Under the pieces are notes generated by a model. That model was not told where the DNA came from. It saw only the letters and a list, made by a program, of their open reading frames with translations, and did no database searches. Shown here piece by piece: positions 14,616 through 22,191 of a stretch of DNA of 45,777 nt; positions within the stretch are counted from its first letter, which is position 1, and every line of letters starts with the position of its first letter. The stretch lies in assembly GCA_944320285.1 (NCBI GenBank), contig CALUGX010000010.1, positions 1 to 45,777 on the forward strand. The letters are read 5' to 3'. This stretch comes from an uncultured Prevotella sp. (GTDB lineage Bacteria > Bacteroidota > Bacteroidia > Bacteroidales > Bacteroidaceae). The position numbers were made by a program, and so were the translations under genes.

Positions 14616-17387
14616 TTAATTTCTAATAAGGTTCCACAATTCCCTAACCCATAGGACAAGGGATGACAGGACGATGATTATCACCCAGTCGATAAACTTC
14701 ATCGGGGTGCAATTAAAGAAATTATATCCACATTCAACAATCAATATCTGGCCTATGAAGATGACGGCCACGATCATGAAGAACTCTTTGCTCATCCTTA
14801 GGCTGAAGAAACTCTTGCCTGTGGCGAAAGAGCGCGTGTTGAACATATACCAAAGATGGGTCCATACAAAAATCGAGAACAGCAGCGTCTGCTCGTAAGG
14901 CGTCAAGCCGTCGGCCTTGCCCAGCTCACAGTGCAGCAGGTCTGTCATCTGCGTTATATTGGTGTGTTGGAAGATGTAAAGAAACACCAGGAGTATGGCA
15001 AAGAAGAAGCCACCCACGCCGATAATATCTTTTATCATGGGCTTGGTGAGGATAAACGCCTTACGGTCGCGCGGCTTATCACGCATTACTGAATGAGACG
15101 GCGGAAGCGAGGCAAGGGCCATTGCTCCGAAAGTGTCCATTATCAAGTTAACCCAAAGCATCTGGGTGACGGTAAGCGGCGACTCCGTGCCCATGAACGC
15201 CCCGACAAGCACGATAAAGCACGCGGCCACGTTGACCGTAAGCTGGAAGAGAAGGAAACGCTGGATGTTACGGTAAAGCGAGCGCCCCCACATCACGGCA
15301 CGACCGATGCTGCTGAACGAATTGTCGATTATCGTGATATCTGAGGCTTCCTTGGCTACCGACGTGCCATCTCCCATCGACAGGCCCACGTGGGCGGCCT
15401 TCAAAGCCGGCGCGTCGTTAGTGCCGTCGCCCGTGACGGCTACCACTTGGTTACAACGTTGCAGCGATTCCACAAGTCGTTTCTTATCCATAGGCCGTGC
15501 GCGGGCTATTATCTTCAGGCTCATCACTTTCTTGTCAAGCTCATTGTCGGAGAGCGCAGCGAACTCCGGACCAGTGATGATGGCATCGTTACCGTCGCCG
15601 GCTTTCAAGAGACCTATCTGCCGGCCTATTTCCTTTGCCGTGCCGGGAGTGTCGCCGGTAACAATCTTAACGTCGATGCCGGCGTCGAGACATTCCTTGA
15701 CGGCTGCCGGGACGTCCCTGCGCACAGGATCGGCTATGGCCACTATGCCGAGGAACGTAAGATTACCGGCCACCACCTTGCCGCCGTCAATCGCACGTTC
15801 GCCGTCTTCCAACACCTGGTAGGCGAAGCCCAGTGTGCGCATGGCCTTACCCTGATATTCGGCCAAGTGCTTATTGATAACGTCGTCACCCACGTCGCCA
15901 TCAACCTGCCTACAAAGGGAGCGGACTATTTCAGGCGCGCCCTTTACGTAAACAACGTTCTTACCCTTGATGAATGCCGACTTCACCACCGTGGCCATAT
16001 ACTTGCGCTCTGTCGAGAAAGGCAGTTCTTCCACCACTTCGGCCGCATCTTTCAGCTTCATATAATTTATGCCCATGCCGTGAAGCCACAACAACAGCGC
16101 GCCCTCGGTAGGGTTGCCAAGCACCGAGGGGTGAGACGGGCGACTCATGTCGAGCGTGGCCGTACAGTTGAGCGCAATACCCTCCTTGATTATCCCGCTC
16201 TTAAGGTCGGCGCCAAGCATCTGCGTGCCAAGGCCGTAGAAGCTCATATCGGCCACGCTCATGCGGTTTTGCGTCAGCGTGCCGGTCTTGTCGGTGCATA
16301 TCACCGTGGTTGCGCCCATCGTCTCGCAGGCGTGCATCTTGCGCACAAGGTTGTTGGTCTTCAGCATACGCCGCATACTGTAAGCCAGGCTCAGCGTCAC
16401 GGCCATCGGCAAGCCTTCGGGCACGGCCACGACGATAAGCGTCACGGCTATCATCGCAGTCTGCAACACATAAGCCGTGATGTGCGCCCATTCCATAGAA
16501 TTGTCACCGATGAAGAAATAAGCTATGAGACGGCCTAACACTACGAACGCCGCAAAGCCATAGCTCAGCTTTGTGATAAGGTCGCTCAGGCCATCGAGCT
16601 GTTCGTTGAGCGGTGTCTTCACACTGCTTGAAATCTCGTTCTTCTCCGCCAGGTTCTGGGCGGCGGCTTCCATTTGTTCCTTTGTCAGCTTAACGCCGTC
16701 GCCGGCAACGCTTTTGCCGAGCACAGACAACAATATTTTGCCGTTCTCGGTGCTGTCACCCACCTCGGTGACACGGAAGACGGCGTGGCCTTCCATCACC
16801 TTTGTGCCTTTCTTCACACAGTTGGTGGGATAAGTGGCTTCACTGTCGAAATCTTTTTCATCAACGCTCTTATGGCACAACGGCTCACCCGTAAGCGTAG
16901 ACTCGTCAACGCTAAGGCTCACGCTTTCAAACAGTAAGCCGTCGGCCGGTATCTCGGCCCCGGTGGGCAGTATCACAATGTCACCTACCACTACGTCGCG
17001 CTTGGGTATTTTCGTCGCATTGCCGTTGCGTATCACTTCCACCGGCTCGTCGTCGTTCACGCGGTTGAGGATGGTGAACTCCTTGTCTGCCCTCAGCTCG
17101 AAGTAGAAAGCCAGCCCGGTGGCCAACAGTATGGCCACAAAGATACCTACCGGCTCGAAGAACACGGCTCCGCCTTCGCCAAGGCCGTAATATTCATAAA
17201 ACGATATTCCGACCGACAAAACGCCGGCTATCATGAGAATGACAATCAGCGGATCTTTAAACTTTTCGAGAAACTGTTTCCACAACGGCTCTTTTTCCGG
17301 CGGCGTTAGCACGTTGGCGCCGTGTTCAGCCCTGCTTTCCAGCACTTCCTTGTCTGTCAAGCCTGTGTAATGTTGTTTTTGCTGCAT
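14616..17387 (-). CDS. P-type Ca2+-transporting ATPase (PMCA/SERCA type)
   Basis: A 923-residue P2-type ATPase exporting Ca2+ across the inner membrane. Visible in order: N-terminal cation-ATPase domain, TGE actuator loop in DESTLTGEPL (166-168), helix M4 with AVPEGLP (321-327, the Ca2+-binding PEGL), phosphorylation site CTDKTGTLTQNRM (D366), nucleotide-domain KGAPEIV, hinge VAVTGDGTNDAPALKAAHVGL, helix M6 with NLIMDTFGAMAL (N and D ligands) and a C-terminal four-helix region. The PEGL and N/D ligands are those of Ca2+ pumps rather than Na+/K+ or heavy-metal ATPases. It stands alone on the minus strand, with the terminator at 14555-14596 downstream. Confidence 0.93.
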   Translation of the reverse strand: MQQKQHYTGLTDKEVLESRAEHGANVLTPPEKEPLWKQFLEKFKDPLIVILMIAGVLSVGISFYEYYGLGEGGAVFFEPVGIFVAILLATGLAFYFELRADKEFTILNRVNDDEPVEVIRNGNATKIPKRDVVVGDIVILPTGAEIPADGLLFESVSLSVDESTLTGEPLCHKSVDEKDFDSEATYPTNCVKKGTKVMEGHAVFRVTEVGDSTENGKILLSVLGKSVAGDGVKLTKEQMEAAAQNLAEKNEISSSVKTPLNEQLDGLSDLITKLSYGFAAFVVLGRLIAYFFIGDNSMEWAHITAYVLQTAMIAVTLIVVAVPEGLPMAVTLSLAYSMRRMLKTNNLVRKMHACETMGATTVICTDKTGTLTQNRMSVADMSFYGLGTQMLGADLKSGIIKEGIALNCTATLDMSRPSHPSVLGNPTEGALLLWLHGMGINYMKLKDAAEVVEELPFSTERKYMATVVKSAFIKGKNVVYVKGAPEIVRSLCRQVDGDVGDDVINKHLAEYQGKAMRTLGFAYQVLEDGERAIDGGKVVAGNLTFLGIVAIADPVRRDVPAAVKECLDAGIDVKIVTGDTPGTAKEIGRQIGLLKAGDGNDAIITGPEFAALSDNELDKKVMSLKIIARARPMDKKRLVESLQRCNQVVAVTGDGTNDAPALKAAHVGLSMGDGTSVAKEASDITIIDNSFSSIGRAVMWGRSLYRNIQRFLLFQLTVNVAACFIVLVGAFMGTESPLTVTQMLWVNLIMDTFGAMALASLPPSHSVMRDKPRDRKAFILTKPMIKDIIGVGGFFFAILLVFLYIFQHTNITQMTDLLHCELGKADGLTPYEQTLLFSIFVWTHLWYMFNTRSFATGKSFFSLRMSKEFFMIVAVIFIGQILIVECGYNFFNCTPMKFIDWVIIIVLSSLVLWVRELWNLIRN

Positions 17388-17461
17388 ATTTTTCTATTTA
17401 TGGAGTTAGGACAAATTATTTGTTTTTAATTTCTAATTATTAATTCCACAGTGAGCGGCTG

Positions 17462-18037
17462 TTATTCGTTAAACTCACTCTCGCTTATCGGCTCGGTCGA
17501 GAAGTTGTTTTCGGCCGAAGATCCCTTGACGTTGATTTCGAGAAGGTAATTTACTTCCCGCGACGAGTTCTTTTGACCGAAGTCAAACACATTGTGGCTC
17601 TTTTCATAAAAAGCGTGCGTCGTAAACTTGCCTACGGTAAGCGAGTCGGTCTCGTGCTGCATCCAGTCCATTCCGTATGCCAGCTTCAGGTAATATTTTC
17701 CTTGTGGTATTTGCGATACGGTGGCCGTGGAATTCTCGTTTACGAAAACAAACCTTATGCAGCGGTTTGTTTCCGTATCCATTATCTTCACGGCCACACA
17801 GCTGCCCTCGCCTATTTTTATGTCGAAATAATTGTCTTGCAGGCCATACTTCGGCTCGTAGCCGTATTTCTCTGACAGTTCGCCGTTCTCCACGGTGGCT
17901 GCGGTCCATCCCTGTTGCAGCAATGCTTCCTGTTGCGCCGTTGCGCCCTGCTGCGCCGGTGCAACGGTACCTGTCTTGTTAGTGCACGATAATATCAATG
18001 CCGCCACCAGGCAAAGCGGCGGGAAAAAACGTTTCAT
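17462..18037 (-). CDS. Predicted lipoprotein, last gene of the Hsp70/tubulin/TerD cluster
   Basis: A 191-residue secreted protein. The signal peptide MKRFFPPLCLVAALILSC ends in a lipobox (LILSC, lipidated C18), followed by a Q/A-rich linker (to about residue 40) and a strand-rich domain with phrases such as GEGSCVAVKIMDTETNRCIR and IPQGKYYLKLAYG, suggesting a transthyretin- or Ig-like beta sandwich. The end is acidic (TEPISESEFNE). I do not recognise a named family. It follows the small two-helix membrane gene by 9 nt on the same strand and is therefore probably co-transcribed with the nine-gene cluster. Confidence 0.7.
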   Translation of the reverse strand: MKRFFPPLCLVAALILSCTNKTGTVAPAQQGATAQQEALLQQGWTAATVENGELSEKYGYEPKYGLQDNYFDIKIGEGSCVAVKIMDTETNRCIRFVFVNENSTATVSQIPQGKYYLKLAYGMDWMQHETDSLTVGKFTTHAFYEKSHNVFDFGQKNSSREVNYLLEINVKGSSAENNFSTEPISESEFNE

Positions 18038-18046
18038 CTTATTAAA

Positions 18047-18211
18047 TTAAAGAATAATGTGGTTGATTATACCGAAAGAAATGATTACTATGCCCACTAT
18101 TTTGCAAAACATGGCAAAGGCCTTCTTGTTCTTCTTCTTCCTGAAACGGCTGCTGAACATAATGGGCAGGACAAACCACACACACAAGCCGACTATGATT
18201 GAAATTACCAT
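18047..18211 (-). CDS. Small two-helix membrane protein
   Basis: A 54-residue protein: helix 1 (VISIIVGLCVWFVLPIMF), a strongly basic cytoplasmic loop (SSRFRKKKNKKAF), helix 2 (FCKIVGIVIISFGIINHIIL). The frame is open to 18280, but the upstream 23 codons (ASLPPVGLLGFG...) read as low-quality sequence near a repeat-like GC-rich patch, so the ATG at 18211 is chosen. It precedes the lipoprotein gene by 9 nt. No family recognised; the topology (both termini out, lysine-rich loop in) suggests a small membrane partner of the cluster. Confidence 0.6.
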   Translation of the reverse strand: MVISIIVGLCVWFVLPIMFSSRFRKKKNKKAFAMFCKIVGIVIISFGIINHIIL

Positions 18212-18298
18212 TTTTATCTTTTTATTTGCCAATAAAGGCGTGCCGAAACCAAGTAAGCCAACAGGAGGCAGGCTCGCCACACCCTCCGGAGTTGGTTA

Positions 18299-18383
18299 AG
18301 AAACTGTTTTTATTTTTTTCAGGATAGACATATCGCTTTGTCAAGCAACGCCCTTCGTCGGACAAAAAATCAAAACAGTTTCT
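18299..18383. terminator. AT-rich inverted repeat inside the cluster
   Basis: Arms of 21 bp (18299-18319 and 18363-18383) match at about 19 positions: AGAAACTGTTTTTATTTTTT against its complement ending AAAACAGTTTCT. The arms carry T-rich and A-rich tracts, so it could end transcription partly in either direction. It splits the cluster between the CW_7-like gene and the last two genes. Confidence 0.5.
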
Positions 18384-18412
18384 AAATTCCGGCACACCTT
18401 CACATGGGATGG

Positions 18413-18949
18413 TTAATTCACAAGTCCGTTACGGTACATTTCGTTGACTTTGGCCTGCACTTCGGCATAGCGGTCGCCGAGACGCTGCTTGCGCATTGCG
18501 CCGTTGCCGTATTTGCCTCGTATCACTTCACGTGCAAGACTGTCAGCGTCGCCACCGGTTACAGCGGCCTGCTGCGGTCCTGACTGTACCTCAACCACTG
18601 CGGTCTCCGTGCCAGCCTCGGCTGGCTGCTGTGCGTCGTCAGCGCCGCCGTGGGCCGCAGCCTCAACGTTTTCGCCTGAAGCGTCTCCGGCTGCGGAGTC
18701 AGCTGGCGCACTTTGTGTACTGTCGGCCACAAGCGTGGTCTCAGGCTGTTCGGGCGCGCTTTCACCACCGTCTTTCCGGGTGAAATAATAAATCACGGCA
18801 GCAATCAATATTATGCCGACGATTATCGCAACCCATTTGCCTGCCCCGCCGTGTGAACCGCCGCCGTCGGGCGTCGGGTTAACAGGATTTTCAGTGTTGG
18901 CGTCAGGGATTTTAGTCCTCAACGTCACTTTCTTTTTCAGTTCTACCAT
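18413..18949 (-). CDS. Single-span membrane protein with a CW_7-like C-terminal motif
   Basis: A 178-residue protein with three parts. Residues 1-13 (MVELKKKVTLRTK) nearly copy the N-terminus of the adjacent TerD-like protein. A Gly/Pro linker leads to one transmembrane helix (about 38-57, WVAIIVGIILIAAVIYYF). An acidic, Ala/Gln-rich low-complexity linker (60-135) then leads to a compact C-terminal motif (137-175: SLAREVIRGKYGNGAMRKQR ... VQAKVNEMY), which follows the Cpl-7/CW_7 pattern (EVI-x-GK-GNG-x2-RK-x2-L ... Y-x2-VQ-x2-VN) known from cell-wall-binding repeats of phage lysins. Orientation would place the CW_7-like part outside the cytoplasm. Starts 6 nt after the TerD-like stop. Confidence 0.7.
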   Translation of the reverse strand: MVELKKKVTLRTKIPDANTENPVNPTPDGGGSHGGAGKWVAIIVGIILIAAVIYYFTRKDGGESAPEQPETTLVADSTQSAPADSAAGDASGENVEAAAHGGADDAQQPAEAGTETAVVEVQSGPQQAAVTGGDADSLAREVIRGKYGNGAMRKQRLGDRYAEVQAKVNEMYRNGLVN

Positions 18950-18955
18950 GACATT

Positions 18956-19534
18956 TTAGTTGCAAATGAGAGAGAAACCGGGAATTTCATCAAACGCCGT
19001 GCTCAAATCAAACACGCGGCTCTCGTTCTTCAGTGCGAATTCGCCGCCGTTGTTATTTATCGAGCAGACGCAGTAAACGTGACCCTCATCCTTAGAGTCG
19101 GCCAGCACTTCGAGATAGTCGCCTGAGTCGCTCTGTACTTCCACACGCCCGCCTTCATCGGCGTAAGTCACGTCTTCGCCCTCGATTGCCGCTCCGTAAT
19201 TCACGATGCAGATGTAGGCCGTCTCGATGTCGTCGAGCTTGGCAATGTTGATCTGCTCGCTCTCCTCACCGCCAAGCGTAGGCTCTTTAGCGTCGCCGAG
19301 GTGTTGGATATACGGGAATGCGTCAAGCGTGCCGAGGTCGGTTTTCTTTCCGCGGTATTCGTTTGAAAACACACCACCTACGCCGCCGTCCTTCTTCTTG
19401 AAAAAGAGGCAAAGGTCGAGGTCGGTGTCAGATGTCCACAGCAGCTTCACTTTCAGTTTCCCTGAAAAAGTGAAAGCTACAGATTCGTTCTTTTTGCGAA
19501 GAGTGATTTTCTTCTTTAATTTTACTTCAGCCAT
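18956..19534 (-). CDS. TerD-like domain protein
   Basis: A 192-residue protein resembling the TerD family of Ca2+-binding beta-sandwich proteins. The correspondence is in the strand LLWTSDTDLDLCLFF (31-45; TerD has FDLDASAF), the segment LGDAKEPTLGGEESEQINIA (79-98; TerD has TGDN..GEGDGDDE.I.VDL) and DDIETAYICIVNYG, matching the conserved hydrophobic strand after the acidic loop. The N-terminus MAEVKLKKKITLRKK is shared with the next gene. TerD proteins occur in tellurite/phage/stress operons, but no TerB, TerC, TerY or kinase partner is seen here; instead it lies among Hsp70- and tubulin-like genes. A Ca2+-sensing or scaffold role is an inference. Confidence 0.7.
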   Translation of the reverse strand: MAEVKLKKKITLRKKNESVAFTFSGKLKVKLLWTSDTDLDLCLFFKKKDGGVGGVFSNEYRGKKTDLGTLDAFPYIQHLGDAKEPTLGGEESEQINIAKLDDIETAYICIVNYGAAIEGEDVTYADEGGRVEVQSDSGDYLEVLADSKDEGHVYCVCSINNNGGEFALKNESRVFDLSTAFDEIPGFSLICN

Positions 19535-19593
19535 AATCGTAATTTTTATTGGTTAATAAAATCTTTATTTTTAAGCCGCTTTGGCTTGATTTG

Positions 19594-19660
19594 TGTAATG
19601 TGCCGTTTTGCCGTGCGTTTTATGTCCTTTTGCGCGGTGTTATGTGTCTTTTCGCGAGGC
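19594..19660. repeat. Degenerate 22-bp-type tandem repeat (family B)
   Basis: Three imperfect units of 21-22 bp in the gap between the TerD-like and Hsp70-like genes, each with ATGTxxxxTTTTGC-like content. In one frame the translation (NVPFCRAF...) resembles that of the upp-downstream array (NVPFYIAKRAF), which points to the same family in the opposite orientation. Confidence 0.5.
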
Positions 19661-19673
19661 TGTTGGCCGTATG

Positions 19674-22187
19674 TCAGAAATCAAAGTTGCCGCCTGTATC
19701 CTTCCGTTTTACGCGCCACGCGTCACTGTCGAAAAAGTCGTCGCCCGTGCGTACATTTTCATCCTTCTTAGGACCCGGCTTAGCTACGGCCGGCTTTTTC
19801 TGTTGTCCGCGCGGATTGTCGAAGAAGTCAGGAGGCGGTTGCTGCTTGGTCTTCGGCCGGCTGTCAGGCTTGAAGCCTGTCACTCTTACGGGTTTCAGTG
19901 CCACGTCTTCTTCCTCCTTTTCCTTATCGTCAAAGAAGTTTTTGGCGCTCTCCAAATTGAATATTTGCGTAAACAGCTTTTTTATCTCCTCCTTACGTTC
20001 AGGGTATTTCTTTTGCAGCGACGACAACACGTGCTTCGCCTCGTCCAGCTTTTTGTCTACGATAAGGCTTTTAGCCTTGTTCATCTCGTTGGCATACGCA
20101 GTTTCAGCCTCCTGCTTGTCTAACTTTTCCTTAGCTTTACCGAGACATTTCGCCAGCTTGTCGTCTTTCTTTATCTTTAAAGCCTCTGAAGCGTACTTCA
20201 CGGTGTCGGCCCATTGCTCGTCAAAATTGGCTGCCCAGGCCTTTTCCGACAGTTCTTTCCAGCGTCTATGGTCGGCTTCGGCCTTGTCTTTTTCCACTTT
20301 CAGGCGTTCGGCCTCGGCCAGCCATCTTCCCTGGTTGTCGGCGTCGGTCGCGGCCAATTCACGGCAAGCCTCCAAAGCTCCTTCAATATCCCCGCCGCTT
20401 TTAGCCTTAACGTAGGCCTCACGCAGGGTGCTCACAGCTTTCAGGTTCTCGTCGTGCAGACGCTCGGCCTCTTCTATTTTCCCCGTTATGCCGGCATTAT
20501 CTTTATCGAGGGCGGCTACGGCCCGCAGCTCGTCCAACGCCTTGGCATACTGACGTTGCGACATCAGCAGTTCAGCGCGTGACAGGCCCATGTCTATCTT
20601 GCCGGCCAGGGTTATACGCCTCTTGGCCTCGGCATTTATGCGCTTGGCCTCGGCGGAGTCTTCATTATAGGCAAGCGCCTGTTCGCTTTGCGAGAGAGCG
20701 TCTTGCCAGCGGCCTTCCTTCAGGCTGTCCTTGGCCTTTATTATCGTGCTGCGGTATTGCTCTTGGCGCACTTTCTGTTCCGACAGCAGGCTCAAGGCCT
20801 CCTCTTTTTTACGCATGGCTTCAGCGTCGCCGGGTATATGCTTCAGGGCTTCGTCGGCCCAGTCTTTCATCGCTGCATAGTCTTCTTTCTTATATGCGGC
20901 GTCGGCCTCCCCCATGGCGTTATCGTAGCGCAGCTTCTTCTCACGCTCGGCCTGCACTTGCGCCATCCGCTCCATTTCGCGGCGTTCGGCGGCTTCTTTC
21001 AGGCGGGCTTCTTCCTTAGCCATTTCCGTGCCCCTAAGTTCGACTTCGCCTTTGGCACTTATGTCCTTGGCGGCGGCGGAGAATTGGGCGCAGTCCATTT
21101 GCGTGTACACCGATACAATGTTGGGCAGGTCTTTGGCGCGGTAGAACACATACCGGTCGTCAGGCATGATGTAACGGCTCTTCAACGCCTCGACAAACTG
21201 TGTGTTCGTAAACGTGTCGCCTATGAACACGATGCCTTTTATCTCCTCGCCTGAGATGTTGTTCTCCTTCACCGAGTTGGCTATTTCCCTGATTATGTTG
21301 TCAACGCTTGCGCCGGTGCGTGCGTCGATGTCGTTCTTCAGTATCACGGGACTGTATTTCTTGTCTATGTTGACTGAAAGGCTCACGCCGGGTATCTTCA
21401 CCGGTCTACCGGGCTTTGCGTTGTTAAGGCGAACGATCCAGTCGTCCACGTACTGTGACAGACGGACGTACTCACGCTCGAAGTCTTCCGTGCTTTGCAA
21501 GAAATGTTCGCTCCTGTTGATGCTGTTCACCACGCTTTCAAGAATGGCCCTGCCACGAAGGTCGGTGCCGAAACCGTCAAGGCTCTTTTCGCTTTTCCTG
21601 TCAAACTGTCCGCTTTTGTATTCATAAATCGAGTAGACGAGATTTTCGTTGCACGCATTAAGGGTGATGTAACAGCCTTCGTCGCCCAGCCGTTTATGCC
21701 TCACGGCATACTCTAACGCCAAGTGTTCTATGTGGGCGGCCGACTCTTTCACGGCGAAACCTTCTTGCTCAAGCACGTTGTTGATAAACACACGCCGTGC
21801 GGCGTATGACACATCCTTCGAAAACGAGAGATACACATCAAGCGGCTGATTGTCGGCTACTCCGGCGGCGGCTCTCAACTCGCCGGTTATGCCCGACGCC
21901 TTGAATATCTCAGCGACGGCTTTCTTCGAGTTGTATATCGTGAACGTGTTTTCATTGTCAACGATCAGGGAAAACACGTCGCCGTAATAATGGTTTTCGC
22001 GGTTGTGGTAATGCGGCTTGTTGTTCTTGCCGTAGACCACTTTATCGTTAACCGTGTCTTCGTAAAAGTATAACCAGAAACGGTCGTCACGGCTGCGTGG
22101 CTGCACGATGCGTGGCACACCATCGGAGCACACGGCCCCGGTGATGTACCATTTATCGACATATAGTGTCAGAACCTTCATCTGCAA
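19674..22187 (-). CDS. Hsp70-like protein with degenerate nucleotide site, coiled coil, TPR-like region and DFFD tail
   Basis: An 837-residue protein. Residues 1-365 resemble an Hsp70/actin-type ATPase: DVYLSFSKDVSYAARRVFIN (117-136) matches the strand and helix after phosphate loop 1, and IKGIVFIGDTFTNTQFVEAL (316-335) matches the adenosine motif. The phosphate loops are not intact: VDKWYITGAV (10-19) and YITLNACNENLVYSIYEY (173-190) lack the DxGTT and DxGGGTxD residues. A charged coiled coil follows (about 385-425), then helical repeats with TPR character (425-730, e.g. ALSQSEQALAYNEDSAEAK). The tail (784-837) is Pro/Lys-rich and carries PDFFDNP (787-790 core) and DDFFDSD (817-820 core). 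It starts 4 nt after the 1128-residue ATPase gene and is probably its coupled partner. Confidence 0.75.
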   Translation of the reverse strand: MQMKVLTLYVDKWYITGAVCSDGVPRIVQPRSRDDRFWLYFYEDTVNDKVVYGKNNKPHYHNRENHYYGDVFSLIVDNENTFTIYNSKKAVAEIFKASGITGELRAAAGVADNQPLDVYLSFSKDVSYAARRVFINNVLEQEGFAVKESAAHIEHLALEYAVRHKRLGDEGCYITLNACNENLVYSIYEYKSGQFDRKSEKSLDGFGTDLRGRAILESVVNSINRSEHFLQSTEDFEREYVRLSQYVDDWIVRLNNAKPGRPVKIPGVSLSVNIDKKYSPVILKNDIDARTGASVDNIIREIANSVKENNISGEEIKGIVFIGDTFTNTQFVEALKSRYIMPDDRYVFYRAKDLPNIVSVYTQMDCAQFSAAAKDISAKGEVELRGTEMAKEEARLKEAAERREMERMAQVQAEREKKLRYDNAMGEADAAYKKEDYAAMKDWADEALKHIPGDAEAMRKKEEALSLLSEQKVRQEQYRSTIIKAKDSLKEGRWQDALSQSEQALAYNEDSAEAKRINAEAKRRITLAGKIDMGLSRAELLMSQRQYAKALDELRAVAALDKDNAGITGKIEEAERLHDENLKAVSTLREAYVKAKSGGDIEGALEACRELAATDADNQGRWLAEAERLKVEKDKAEADHRRWKELSEKAWAANFDEQWADTVKYASEALKIKKDDKLAKCLGKAKEKLDKQEAETAYANEMNKAKSLIVDKKLDEAKHVLSSLQKKYPERKEEIKKLFTQIFNLESAKNFFDDKEKEEEDVALKPVRVTGFKPDSRPKTKQQPPPDFFDNPRGQQKKPAVAKPGPKKDENVRTGDDFFDSDAWRVKRKDTGGNFDF

Positions 22188-22191
22188 GGTT

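Noticed and set aside
18956..19534. Tellurite resistance operon
   Set aside because: Only one TerD-like gene is present; terB, terC, terZ and the usual partners are missing.
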